Shown: in pieces, positions 1-14,829 of the stretch | Numbering within the stretch: the stretch's first letter is position 1 | How the letters are laid out: the number at the start of each line of letters is the position of its first letter | DNA from: Lamellibrachia columna | Lineage: Eukaryota > Annelida > Polychaeta > Sabellida > Siboglinidae | DNA length: 64,000 nt | Reading direction: 5' to 3' | NCBI GenBank assembly: GCA_963662155.1 | Contig: OY759273.1 | Location: 25,920,456 to 25,984,455, forward strand | Notes under the pieces: model-generated | The model's input: only the letters and a program-made list of their open reading frames with translations | Told to the model about the DNA's origin: nothing | Database searches by the model: none | Made by a program: the position numbers and the translations under genes

Positions 1-203
1 TTTAACATTAGTGATATGTTCTACTGTAGCTAGCAACTGCCGAAGACAGTCTTTACCAAAAACCCTTGCTGCTCTTAAACAAAGCGACAGCATACAAAGA
101 GAGAAAAAATACCTATGTGCAGACAAGCATACAAAATTATATGTATATAGTGCTGGCTAGAGTATTTACAATGATATACACAAAAGTGGGGGAATAAACC
201 CCC
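1..203. repeat. Direct repeat copy A (partner at 889-1091)
   Basis: About 200 bases nearly identical (roughly 95%) to 889-1091, both starting TTTAACATTAGTGATAT and running to GTGGGGGAATAA. The first copy begins at the window edge, so its true left boundary is unseen. Confidence 0.85.
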
Positions 204-888
204 GATACAACATTCAGATCAATTCGATATCTAGACATGTTGACACGTAATATGCAAGTTTAGAAAGCATATCGACACAGAAGTACAAATACATCGGGAG
301 GGTGGGTGGGAATAAATTCAGAAGCTCGGATGATGTTCGTATGGCGCAGCGAAGAAAAGTGATTCAAAACATGGTCCCGCTCATATCTGCAAATTTCCCC
401 AGCGTGCACCGCTGGCCAGTTATATTTCCCGAAAAAGCCACATGATCGGTTGGTGTAATTGGGCCCGCTTAATTAAGCGCCTTACCGATAGAGGGGTGTG
501 CAGGATAGAGATGGGAACAGGTTGTTTGTTAAACACACCTAGGTAATCAGCTAGGTGCTCGCTGCCCAGCCCCACAAAAAGGCTTTTCATCCTATAGGCC
601 AAACATTCATTTCGTGTGTTTTCCGCAGCTCGATACCCCGTCGACTCCCGGTGTATTTGTGTTTACAATGAAATGGGGACACGCTTATGCAGACCTTTCT
701 CTGTTTGTATAAATACACCAACTACTTGGTAGGTTGGTAACGGGCAATCCAATTTTATTCATACCCAACAAGGATTGCCGCTGTGCACACAATAATAGTG
801 ACAAAGTCTGCCACAAATTGTGCACAGCCTGGTATATTACTGATTAAGCTGGTGTGTATGACCAATTAGTAAAAAATACCAGATAAGA

Positions 889-1091
889 TTTAACATTAGT
901 GATATTTTCTACTGTAGCTAGCAACTGCCGAAGACAGTCTTTACCAAAAAACCCTTGCTGCTCTTAAACAAAGCGACAGCATACAAAGAGGGAAAAAATA
1001 CCTATGTGCAGACAAGCATACATAATTATATGTATATAGTGCTAACTAGAGTATTTACAATGATATACACAAAAGTGGGGGAATAACCCCC
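889..1091. repeat. Direct repeat copy B (partner at 1-203)
   Basis: Second copy of the 200-base repeat, 888 bases from the first. The 204-888 stretch between them has no supported gene. The pair could be part of a larger tandem unit or the ends of an element. Confidence 0.85.
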
Positions 1092-1144
1092 CCCCGGCCC
1101 CACCTGTGTGCTGGTGGTGGCCCAACCCCCACTAAAGGGCTGCT

Positions 1145-3100
1145 GATACTGCCATGACATATTTACGCATCTTGGATAGCGACGCTTTTTGGTATTACGT
1201 ATTCGTCTTGTGAATGAAGTGTCAGCAAAAATATTCCATAAAATACTATATTCACCTCACTGACGTAATATTCGACTGGTATAGGTATACAAATATGAAT
1301 TCGGAAAGAGGCAATACTTAATATGAAATCCCACAAGGTGCTTCATTGACATGCTAAATACAAAGATGGCGTCTGGTACGCATTGTTTAGTCTCGAAGCT
1401 TTTGGCATGTTCTCAGTATCAATGTATTTTTGTCATTAACATAACAATTTTAATGTATGTATAAATTGTGTATAGAAAGTTCAATATGCACGTATCATTT
1501 GTTTAATGAACGTTTAATACGTTATTTATAAATTCATTACAAATTAACATCTTCAACAGTGCACCACAGGGCAAAATATATACCTCACATCTGATCGATT
1601 CTATATTTCTTATTACACTGTGCTTTCATACATACGCAAAACGTAAAACTTGTCAACCGAGGACATTGACCAGAATACACACCTGCTAACCGAGGTCCTA
1701 CGACCTATTTGATATAGACCACGGTTAGCCGTTCCGAGCCTGGTTTTGTGTAAACCGTGTAGTATATATGACTCTCGAGTCGGCAAAATCTCTCTTCAAA
1801 CACTCGCTTTGACTCGCGTCACAATGCAATTGCATCTGACCGATTCCTTTAGATCTGACCGATGCAGTTGCATCTGAACTGCAGTTGCATCTGAACTGCA
1901 GTTGTATCTGAACTGCAGTTGTATCTGAATATTTTAAATCGACAAGACAAGTAACATTCTAAGGAAAGTCAGTGTACTACGAATTGAGAAAAAAAAATTA
2001 GAATTTATAACCCACGTCCGGTAATTTTTATCAGGAGCGATTCTGATACTGCCACGACACATTTACGAATATTGGATACAGCGCGTTATTCGACGCTTTT
2101 TGGTATTACGTATTCGTCTTATGAATGAAGTGTCAGCAAACATCTTCTACAAAATAATATATTCACGTCACCGACGTGATTTTCGGCTGGCGTCGGTATG
2201 CAGATATGAATTCGGAGAGAGGCAATACTTAACATAAAATCCCACAACGTGATTGATTGATTGATTGATATGCCAAATACTAAGATGGCGTCTGGTACGC
2301 ATTGTTTCAGAAAAGAATATTTATGTATGTATAAATTGTGTACTGAAAGTTCTATTATATACGTACCATTTGTTTAATGAACGTTTAATATATTATTTAT
2401 TATTTCGTTACAAATTAACATCTTCAACGGTGCAGCACAGTGTAAAATATATGTCTCAGATCTGACAGACTCAATATTTCTTATTACACTGTGCTTTCAT
2501 ACACACGCAAACGTACAATGTGTCAACCGAGGACATTGGCCAGAATACATGCCTGCTAGCCGAGATCCTACAACCTATTTGATGTAGACCACGGTCAGCC
2601 GTTCAGAGCCTGGTGTTGTGTGAACTGTCTTCAAACATTCGCTTTGACGCACGTCACGAAGCAGTTGTATCTAACCTTTTAGATCTGACCGATGCATTTG
2701 AATCTGAACTGCAGTTGTATCTGATTAGTTTATTCGATAAGACAAGTAACATATAAGGAAGTTCAATGTACTACGAATTAATACAAAATGTATGAATTTA
2801 TAAATAAATTCTGGTCCGAACCGTTGTTCAGCAGCGTCATCATTTCAGTGTTGCACGACAAGAAATTTTTTATCTAAGAATAATACACAAAGCGACACGT
2901 CACGATGCCTTTTAGATCTAACCGATGCAGTTGCATCTGCACTGCATATTTCTGGATCGGGAGTCGGGGATTGTTTATTCGAAAAATCAAGTAACAAGGA
3001 AATTCAGTGTGCGATGAATTAATACAAAATGTGTGAATTTATAACCCACGTCCCGTACTTTTTATCAGGAGCGACTCTGGTACTGCCATGACACATTTAC
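1145..3100. repeat. Tandem array of roughly 0.9-1 kb units
   Basis: The stretch from TACTGCCATGACA at about 1150 recurs at about 2047 and starts a third time at about 3074. Shared landmarks are the GGTATTACGTATTCGTCTT, AAGATGGCGTCTGGTACGC, TCAACCGAGGACATTG and TTTTTATCAGGAGCGA segments. Copies are about 80-85% alike with indels. No coding potential is seen. Confidence 0.75.
1863..1932. repeat. 17-bp minisatellite
   Basis: About four copies of a CTGCAGTTGYATCTGAA unit inside the first large unit; the second large unit has one to two copies (about 2695-2725). Confidence 0.8.
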
Positions 3101-3321
3101 GACGGAGCAAGAACTGTGAACTACGTGAAATGCAGTCAATTAAGGCGAGAACCAAGTGTTGTCAGATCTTATATGGCTACTAATGGCATCCCTGGTGTGC
3201 GATGTAGGCTGAATACCGTCGGCTGATAACTGGAAGGTGCAATAAAATTAACCAGGCTAGTTGATAGATTCTAGGGATTTGATGCTGATGGGAGTATTTA
3301 AATGTACACGAATTCTAAGTT

Positions 3322-5176
<1,855 letters not shown>

Positions 5177-5328
5177 AATGTTAAAGAATTTCGGGCGATA
5201 TAATACAGTGAATAAACCTTGTGTGATGAATAGGCCACACTACCATTAACTACAGTTCCTTTGCTCAAGTGTCTCACAGCATAAGGTGAACCAGAGCATC
5301 AAGCGTTCTTATCATCTTCCGCGTAACT

Positions 5329-5393
5329 GTGTGCAAACGCGGCAGTGTGCAAACGCGGCAGTGTGCAAACGCGGCTGTGTGCAAACGCGAATC
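5329..5393. repeat. 16-bp minisatellite, four copies
   Basis: GTGTGCAAACGCGGCA repeated four times with one or two substitutions. Confidence 0.9.
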
Positions 5394-5553
5394 GATGAAG
5401 ACGTAGACGTTAAGAAATGGAAACTTCAAGTCGTGGCGAACGAACGGTAAGTCCGATTGCGTGACTAAGACTAGGATATGCCATGTATTATATTGCCCGA
5501 TATTCTTTAACATTAAATTTACGTTTTTGTTTTGTAAAATCATGATGTTTTTC

Positions 5554-5712
5554 TTACGACACTTGATACCGGTTCGTGTTCCTGGCGTCCCTGCTGTCGG
5601 TTTGCACCATCGGGGGTTCGGGGTTGTTTGTCCCTGTATATTTAGGGTCATCGATGTTGTGCTGTGCCGGTGGGGTTGTGCGAGCATCCAGACTAGTGTT
5701 CACCGAGCCTGT
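5554..5712 (-). CDS. Candidate terminal coding exon (hydrophilic tail)
   Basis: A 53-residue open stretch on the minus strand ending in TAA, preceded by a possible acceptor (TCTATCAG). The frame is open back to an ATG at 5730. It is polar and proline/asparagine rich (for example HNIDDPKYTGTNNPEPP and NRYQVS at the end), without repeat character, and reads like a cytoplasmic tail. It may be the last exon of the EB-module gene, but that link is guesswork: 11.5 kb of repeats lie between and no transmembrane exon was found. Confidence 0.25.
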   Translation of the reverse strand, partial: TGSVNTSLDARTTPPAQHNIDDPKYTGTNNPEPPMVQTDSRDARNTNRYQVS

Positions 5713-5719
5713 CTGATAG

Positions 5720-6620
5720 AATATCTCCATAGCTCACTGGCCTGTCGGCAGCGCGGAGGGTGAAATAAACGTCACAGGATTCCCGTAATTTAAGTGTAGT
5801 CCGCCCTTATAAGAAGTTTGTCAATTTTATATTCAAACATACTCATACTGATAGCATTAACACAATCAGTAGATAATCTGTTCGGGGCTGTTCCATTCGT
5901 TTATCGGCCTCTTGGAGAACTAGTACTTTTTTAAATGCAATCTACACTATTCTTTTACTAACGCTATTTGATTACCCTTTGAAGCCGCAATGCCACATCA
6001 AGCATCGCAACTCTACTGAGCGGGAGTCAACCGAAAATCACCCTCTGCCTCCCGCCTCCCGTCCAACACTGTAAATCTTGAAATGTCAGAAGTCTTACTC
6101 TAGTTCGATGGTATATTTTGCTATCAACATATTCTCCTACAATGACAATGTATGTTACATTGCTGCCAGTGACATTGACTCTGAATGTGTGCATTAATAC
6201 GGTTAACAAAGGCAAATATATAACTCAACTGTGTCATATTCAGTGAACACATTTTAACATACATCTGACAATTTTTTTTTAAATTGCGGCTAAGAATGTT
6301 TCCTTATACTTCCTGTGATCCTTACGATTACGATAAGAAGATTGTCTTAGCAAATTACGCGTTTAATGTCATGCGTAACGTCCTCCTAAGTGTTACACCA
6401 ACCCCCGTGGGGTAACTCAGTTGCATCTGACCGATGCATTTGTAATCTGATATGCGTGTGCGTTCCGGCAAAGCGCTTACTACGCACGTGTCTGACCGAC
6501 GACAGTTCGATATCACATTCGACGCTCTCGTCCGGCGATTAAAACAGACCTGTCACATTTGTTTGGTTGAAGTATTTTATCTTCAAATTGTGTATAAATC
6601 CGTATAGCATTTTCATTGCT
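5720..6620. other. Non-coding stretch, nothing recognised
   Basis: AT-rich sequence with no supported exon. At about 6418-6450 a fragment resembles the 'ATCTGACCGATGCA' part of the 1.1-3.1 kb array. Confidence 0.5.
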
Positions 6621-6639
6621 TTACCGCACTTTATGAAAA

Positions 6640-6826
6640 TATACCATCGTATTCCATGGTAAAATACCATATTGTTTGGTAAAAGGTAAACCATGGTATA
6701 CCATGCAATTACAATACACAACATATAAAAAAGCCTGGTCTACCACAGTTTACCACGTAATGTCATGGTATACCACGGTATTACATGCAATACCATGCAA
6801 TATCATGGTATACCATGCATTCCTAC
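6640..6826. repeat. Cluster of ACCATGGTA-type palindromes
   Basis: More than ten short copies of TACCATGGTAT/ATACCATG in both orientations. The cluster could fold back on itself extensively. Confidence 0.7.
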
Positions 6827-6829
6827 TCC

Positions 6830-7450
6830 GACTGAGTGTCAACATTTGTCTGGCTACAAAATATACCTACATAAGAAAACTCCGCTAGGTTTTGTCCGAA
6901 ATCTGCCTAGGATCAAACGTATTTACTTTTTCACCGCCGCTGTAAGTATCAGAACCACTCCACTGTGTACGGCATTAAGGAAAACACGGGACACAGGTGT
7001 TGCTCAGTCTTCAGTGTTACGCGACTAAAGTAAACGCAAGCATATCGCGTCCTGCATGGCTCAAACACAACCTGTATAGATCTAATTTAAGCAACGTCTT
7101 CACCATTTCCCCGATAAAGCTACTGGACTGAACAATTGGCGCAATTATAAGTGCACTGTCTCATACAGCTAATTCCTGCATAACATATATTTAGTGCACG
7201 GTGTGCCGTGCATCAACCTATATATATACACAAGTCCGCATATGGATAGTAACCAACACAGACTGTGTGTATGGTGTGTGTCCTCGTTCTGAATAAACCG
7301 AGATTAAAAATGATGATTTATTAAAAAAATACACTGTTTTTCAAATCACTAACATGAATGCTTACATATGATAACCCAATAACTATGTCGGTCTGTTATT
7401 AACGAAGTCCCCGGTTGGCGGGATCTACTCCGGTGTCCTCGGTTGGCACC
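6830..7450. other. Non-coding stretch with one AATAAA
   Basis: No supported exon. A GAATAAACC at about 7292 is followed by AT-rich sequence but has no gene assigned to it. Confidence 0.4.
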
Positions 7451-7454
7451 ATAT

Positions 7455-7467
7455 ACGTGTGTGAGTG

Positions 7468-7499
<32 letters not shown>

Positions 7500-7522
7500 T
7501 GCGTGTGAGTGTGTGTGTGTAA
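7455..7522. repeat. (TG)n(TGCG)n microsatellite
   Basis: Mixed TG and TGCG repeats, followed by a small inverted ATATATGTCACATATATAG. Confidence 0.95.
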
Positions 7523-8214
7523 ACTATATATGTCACATATATAGTGTATAAACAATATATAGTGTCACATTTTAACCGGCCATATGTGTTTTACTGAACC
7601 AAAATTTTTCGTCTAATTTATAACCGTTATCTGTTTAATTTGAATGTTTCGAATAGCATGTTTACATTCCATGGTAAACGGCAAGGTCGATATTCATAAA
7701 CAGATAAAGGTCAAATTATATTTAAAAAGTGTGGTTTATTAAAACACGTGGCCGATATATATATGTTGGAATAGACACAGTTTATACCATATACAGACGA
7801 AGATGGCCAGACCAGCAAAAGAACAAACACCTAGTGTTAAATATCAGAAGACTGGCAAATAAACCCATGAGATTTCTAGTTATTCTCTGTCGCTGATTTG
7901 TTCCATCTCATAATAGACGCAGATGGAAACTTTGGAAAGGTTAATTAATGAGTGTATTGTCGTCGGTAAGGGTTACATAGTTACTTCATTTCCGGCAACA
8001 TCCTATAATGCTAATTACACGTGGCGGAATATCCGTAGGATTCTCATATAAAAGTATCGCCTTGAAATTGATGCGATGTGATATAACCTAGTACACCGGA
8101 TATTGCTTGTTCTACGTTTAGATCAATATGTTGTCCATTTGTTGTTGTTGCTGTTGGTGTTGCGTGTAGAGGTCAAAGTCATCTCGACTACTACGTGATG
8201 GTCCCTAAGGCTGC

Positions 8215-8344
<130 letters not shown>

Positions 8345-9115
8345 TCCACCTTCCTGTTCAGCGCAGAGAATTGGTAATGCGGAACGGTTGTTGTCGGTTC
8401 TTGCCAGTTTCGTGGATTTTGTTCGAATACTATGCGGATTAACGTCGAAGGAGTAACGTGTTCACGACCTTGCATTGGTCGGAACAATTGTCGAAACACT
8501 TCGATTTTAGATTGCTTCCACGCTCTTTCTCGCCACCGTTTCTCTCGTTTGGCGTCCCGTAATTCTTCATTATATCAGGCCGCATCTGGTCGCAGTATAC
8601 ATGTTTTTCGTGCATAGGAGCATATACGTCAATTAGATTTACGAGAGGTGTGTCATACTGGTCATCTACACTCAACGACTCAAGATCTTCAGGGCAAAAC
8701 CCGGAGTTATCCTGTCAAGACATATCTGCATTTATTGCGCGTAACATGCGATGTTTTCTTTTCATCGGACTGATGCGATGTCGAACTTCACTGATGGTGA
8801 AACTTATGGCAGAGTGGTAAGATATTCCCATGTTTATGACGGCGATATTCCAGAAAGATGTTCATCTGCGCAACGGGTCACCAGTGTGTCCAGCGTGTGA
8901 CCCTTCCTGTGGGTGAATCCACGTAAATGCATCAGAATTCAGAGAATGTATGAATCTCCTTGCATCCGAGTCAGTTATGCCATCGAGATGGAAGTTTAAG
9001 TTTTCGATAACAATGAGTGGTCCCGGTCGATGAAGCGATCCCATTCTTAAAAGAAAGCCGATGTTGTGAAGTCGTTCTTCGCAAATGGTGGCGAACGGTA
9101 GATTTGTTTTCAACG
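8345..9115 (-). pseudogene. Degraded LINE: endonuclease C-terminus and linker to RT
   Basis: Reading the minus strand from 9115 downward, the frame gives GPLIVIENLNFHLDGITDSD, the (G)D-F-N-x-H-x-D block of an APE-type LINE endonuclease with the key Asp changed (normally GDFNFH). It then gives GSHAGHT (usually GHTLDL), an ISYHSAI segment (usually SDHSAI), and YDTPLVNLIDVYAP, typical of the CR1/L2 linker before the RT. Stops and frameshifts break it. The RT is absent; the copy ends at the TGCG tract. Family level: CR1/L2-like LINE. Confidence 0.65.
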
Positions 9116-9199
9116 TACACTAGATGCGTTCAAGTGTGTGAAACAGTTCGGTGGTTCATTTGTGTATCTTTAGCCGTATTTATGGATTATCACAACACC

Positions 9200-11355
9200 A
9201 CCAGTAGGACGGTGAATATGTAGTAGGATTGTGCCAGTAGGACGGTGCAGGAGTAGTAGGATTGTGTCAGTAGGACGGTGAATATGTAGTAGGATTGTGC
9301 CAGTAGGACGGTGCAGGAGTAGTAGGATTGTGTCAGTAGGACGGTGAATATGTAGTAGGATTGTGCCAGTAGGACGGTGCAGGAGTAGCAGGATTGTGTC
9401 AGTAGGACGGTGCAGGAGTAGTAGGATTGTGTCAGTAGGACGGTGCATGAGTAGTAGGATTGTGTCAGTAGGACGGTGCAGGAGTAGTAGGGTTGTGTCA
9501 GTAGGACGGTGCAGGAGTAGTAGGATGGGGCCAGTAAGATGGTGCAGGAGTAGTAGAATTGTGTCAGTAGGATGGTGCAGGAGTAGTAGGATGGGGCCAG
9601 TAGGATGGTGCAGGAGTAGTAGGATGGGGCCAGTAGGATGGTGCAGGAGTAGTAGAATGTGGCCAGTAGGATGGTGCAAGTGTAGTATGATGGTGCCAGT
9701 AGGACGGTGCAGGAGTAGTAGGATGGGGCCAGTAGGATGGTGCAAGTGTAGTATGATGGTGCCAGTAGGATGGTGCAGGAGTAGTAGAATGTGGCCAGTA
9801 GGATGGTGCAAGTGTAGTATGATGGTGCCAGTAGGACGGTGCATGAGTAGTAGGATGGGACCAGTAGGATGGTGCAAGTGTAGTATGATGGTGCCAGTAG
9901 GACGGTGCAGGAGTAGCAGGATGGGACCAGTAGGATGGTGCAAGTGTAGTATGATGGTGCCAGTAGGACGGTGCAGGAGTAGAAGGATGGGGCCAGTAGG
10001 ATGGTGCAAGTGTAGTATGATGGTGCCAGTAGGACGGTGCAGGAGTAGTAGGATGGGGCCAGTAGGATGGTGCAAGTGTAGTATGATGGTGCCAGTAGGA
10101 CGGTGCAGGAGCAGTAGGATGGGGCTAGTAGGATGGTGCAAGTGTAGTATGATGGTGCCAGTAGGACGGTGCAGGAGTAGTAGGATGGGGCCAGTAGGAT
10201 GGTGCAAGTGTAGTATGATGGTGCCAGTAGGACGGTGCAGGAGTAGTAGGATGGGGCCAGTAGGATGGTGCAAGTGTAGTATGATGGTGCCAGTATGACG
10301 GTGCATGAGTAGTAGGATGGGACCAGTAGGATGGTGCAGGACTAGTAGAATGTGGCCAGTAGGACGGTGCAGGAGTAGTAGGATGGGGCCAGTAGGATGG
10401 TGCAAGTGTAGTATGATGGTGCCAGTAGGATGGTGCAGGAGTAGTAGAATGTGGCCAGTAGGATGGTGCAAGTGTAGTATGATGGTGCCAGTATGACGGT
10501 GCATGAGTAGTAGGATGGGACCAGTAGGATGGTGCAAGTGAAGTTGGATGGTGCCAGTAGGATGGTGCAAGTGTAGTATGATGGTGCCAGTAGGACAGTG
10601 CAGGAGTAGTAGGATGGGACCAGTAGGATGGTGCAAGTGTAGTATGATGGTGCCAGTAGGATGGTGCAGGAGTAGTAGAATGTGGCCAGTAGGATGGTGC
10701 AAGTGTAGTATGATGGTGCCAGTATGACGGTGCATGAGTAGTAGGATGGGACCAGTAGGATGGTGCAAGTGTAGTATGATGGTGCCAGTAGGATGGTGCA
10801 GGAGTAGTAGAATGTGGCCAGTAGGATGGTGCAAGTGTAGTATGATGGTGCCAGTAGGACGGTGCATGAGTAGTAGGATGGGACCAGTAGGATGGTGCAA
10901 GTGTAGTATGATGGTGCCAGTAGGACGGTGCAGGAGTAGTAGGATGGGACCAGTAGGATGGTGCAAGTGTAGTATGATGGTGCCAGTAGGAAGGTGCAGG
11001 AGTAGTAGGATGGGGCCAGTAGGATGGTGCAAGTGTAGTATGATGGTGCCAGTAGGACGGTGCAGGAGTAGTAGGATGGGGCCAGTAGGATGGTGCAAGT
11101 GTAGTATGATGGTGCCAGTAGGACGGTGCAGGAGTAGTAGGATGGGGCCAGTAGGATGGTGCAAGTGTAGTATGATGGTGCCAGTATGACGGTGCATGAG
11201 TAGTAGGATGGGACCAGTAGGATGGTGCAAGTGTAGTATGATGGTGCCAGTAGGACGGTGCATGAGTAGTAGGATGGGACCAGTAGGATGGTGCAAGTGA
11301 AGTTGGATGGTGCCCGTAGGACGGTGCATGTGTAGTAGGATGGTGCCAGTAGTTG
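9200..11355. repeat. 33-bp satellite in 66-bp dimers, about 65 monomers
   Basis: Monomers of 33 bases start with CAGTAGGAYGGTGCA. Over most of the array two types alternate, one with AAGTGTAGTATGATGGTGC and one with GGAGTAGTAGGATGGGGC, giving a 66-bp higher-order unit. The left 350 bases use a different dimer (with GAATATGTAGTAGGATTGT). Because 33 is a multiple of three, long frames stay open on both strands; none is a gene. Confidence 0.97.
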
Positions 11356-11655
11356 GTAGACATTTCGTTTCTCGCGCAAATATTTTATCCAGTGCTATGA
11401 ATGTACATTTGTTAACATTTTAATATTGTACGCGAATGACCCGAGAACGTCCTGGTAAACGGAGAGTTTTTTCAAATCCACCACATTTTTTATTATTAAT
11501 GATTGAACATTGTTCTAGTGAGCGGTAAACCGGTCGCTACACGGGAATCACCAGTTTAGCAGAAATTCGCCAATTGCGTCCCTTGCGACCTATTCAACAA
11601 TGCCAATTTCTATAGCAATGCGGGCTGAGGTCGTCTGTGCATGCAACCACATTTG

Positions 11656-11661
11656 TGTGTG

Positions 11662-11697
<36 letters not shown>

Positions 11698-11700
11698 TGA
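11656..11700. repeat. (TGCG)n microsatellite
   Basis: About 11 TGCG units. Confidence 0.95.
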
Positions 11701-11729
11701 GGCCGTTATATGCCAAAGACAGAGTTTCA

Positions 11730-12142
11730 CGCTTTTGTGGATCTCTTGCCTTGACGGGCGATGGGTGGCGGATAGAATGGCTGTTGTCTATGCAACTCTA
11801 CATTATATAGAGACTACAGGAGACGTTGTCTATGCAACTCTACATTATATAGAGACTACGGGAGACTTTTGTGGATCTCTTGCCTTGACGGGCGATGGGT
11901 GGCGGATAGAATGGCTGTTGTCTATGCAACTCTACATTATATAGAGACTACAGGGGACGTTGTCTATGCAACTCTACGGGCGATGGGTGGCGGATAGAAT
12001 GGCAGTTGTCTATTCAACTCTACATTATATAGAGACTACGGAGACTTTTGTGGATCTCTTGCCTTGACGGGCGATGGGTGGCGGATAGAATGGCAGTTGT
12101 CTATGCAACTCTACATTATATAGAGACTACGGGAGACGTTGC
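11730..12142. repeat. Nested tandem repeat, units about 75-145 bp
   Basis: Three to four copies of a segment running from TTTTGTGGATCTCTTGCC through GCGATGGGTGGCGGATAG to CTACATTATATAGAGACTAC. A shorter TTGTCTATGCAACTCTAC unit is repeated separately inside. Confidence 0.9.
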
Positions 12143-12436
12143 AAGAAACGTCAAATGTGTTATCAAACATGACGTTCAGTCAGCAGTGGATATATTCTGT
12201 GAACATGTCAAGGGGAGGCAAGAACCAATTCACTTAACTGATTTTTTTATTATGTTATTTAAGGGTTGACAAAAGGGAAACATGAAATGTGGAATGTAGG
12301 TGTAGATTTACAGTGACGTTATATTACTAATGTAAAGGGCCAACAAAAGTACTTCATTTGCTGGCTTTGTCCAATAATTCAGCAAAACCAACAAATCGTG
12401 GGTCAATGAAGAAAGCAGATTGACACAGCCAATAAG

Positions 12437-12550
12437 AGGCTAGTGGTGTTTTCATTGGCTCTTGACATGGGCCAATCAGAAACAGCCAATCATAAGCCAA
12501 TCAGAAACAGCCAATCATAAGCCAGTGAAGTACGTACATTGGCATTTCAT
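12437..12550. repeat. 25-bp repeat rich in CCAAT motifs
   Basis: Two exact copies of AGCCAATCAGAAAC/AGCCAATCATA plus flanking variants. CCAAT or ATTGG occurs more than eight times in about 180 bases (12410-12620). No gene nearby is assigned to it. Confidence 0.7.
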
Positions 12551-13061
12551 TGGCCCAATCAGATTGTATTAGCTGGGGTCAGTAAAGGACCAACGTTGTT
12601 TTCATTGGCTTTCTTGATTGTCAACCCATCGTGACTTAAATATTCTTGAGTACTTGTTTCATATGTATATGCACTAATTTTTCACTTTGACATTTTTAAT
12701 TGACTTCGCCACATAAATTTAATAATTAATTTGGACGTACCTTAAACGTAATTTGTATGGAGCAGTGCAGTGAAAAACTCGACACTGCAAAATGTTAAAT
12801 AACATCGCTGAGGGTCTTCGTGCTGTGTATAAACCTGTTAACTTCGCAAATTATAAGGTTATTCTGCTTCATTCACTCGAGCCAGGGGTTGCTGAGTACA
12901 TGGGTACCCCTGATAGATCGACCTGTTGAAACGTGTTTTTTTTTTTGCTATATTAACCAATTGTATTACGATGATGTAGAACTTAGGCTAACATACAGGA
13001 ACTTAACTTTAATTGGCTGTGGACCGGTCGTCGCATTTCCTTGAATTGTTCTGTGATGTTG

Positions 13062-13295
13062 GGTTGGTTTCTACAATCACGACCGACCAATGGCTGGTTC
13101 CTACAATCACGACCGACGAAGAGCTGGTTCATACAATTACTACCGACCAAGGGCTGATTCCTACAATCACTACCGACCAAGAGCTGGTTCCTATAACCAC
13201 GACCGACCAATGGCTGGTTCCTACAATCACGCCCGACCAATGGCTGGTTCATACAATCACGACCGAACAAGAGCTGGTTCCTGCAATAACTATTC
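13062..13295. repeat. 30-bp minisatellite, left part
   Basis: About seven units of CTACAATCACGACCGACCAA plus a GCTGGTTC part. Remnants of the same units resume at 13505-13580 after the SINE. Confidence 0.93.
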
Positions 13296-13297
13296 CT

Positions 13298-13500
13298 GTG
13301 GGGAGCGGTGGTCTAATGGTTAGAGCACCCGCCTGTCGATCGAGAAGACGGTGGTTCGATTCCACCTCCGCCGTTTCGAAGCTCGGGCAATTTCGTTCAC
13401 TCCACTTTACCCGTGTCTAAAAGCCGTTGGTCCAAACTCCTGTGTTAGCTCAAGATTGGGCTGTTTGGAGTATAACTACTTGAGACTACCTACCAAAAGC
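13298..13500 (+). mobile_element. tRNA-derived SINE
   Basis: Box A TGGTCTAATGGTTAGAGC (13313-13330) and box B GGTTCGATTCC (13352-13362), with a CCTGTCGATC stretch at the anticodon position (GTC, tRNA-Asp-like head). It is followed by a body segment (CGTTTCGAAGCTCGGGCAAT) shared with copies at 31890 and 38050. The acceptor stem does not close well, so this is a SINE and not a functional tRNA gene. It sits inside the 30-bp array. Confidence 0.8.
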
Positions 13501-13504
13501 TAGT

Positions 13505-13580
13505 TACTACAATCACTATCAAACAAGGGCTGGTTCCAACCAAACAAGAGCTGGTTCTGAGAATCACTACTGACCAGGAC
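13505..13580. repeat. 30-bp minisatellite, right remnant
   Basis: CTACAATCACTATCAAACAA and AAGGGCTGGTTCC pieces, decayed copies of the array at 13062-13295. Confidence 0.75.
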
Positions 13581-13584
13581 AGCA

Positions 13585-14828
<1,244 letters not shown>

Positions 14829-14829
14829 G

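Noticed and set aside
9170..11363. Open frames of 719, 412, 345 and 311 codons on both strands
   Set aside because: All are translations of the 33-bp satellite. The unit is a multiple of three, so frames stay open by arithmetic; several frames are open at once and the peptides are exact 11-residue repeats.
13301..13375. A functional tRNA-Asp gene
   Set aside because: Boxes A and B and a GTC anticodon position are present, but the acceptor stem does not pair and a shared SINE body follows; it is a tRNA-derived SINE head.
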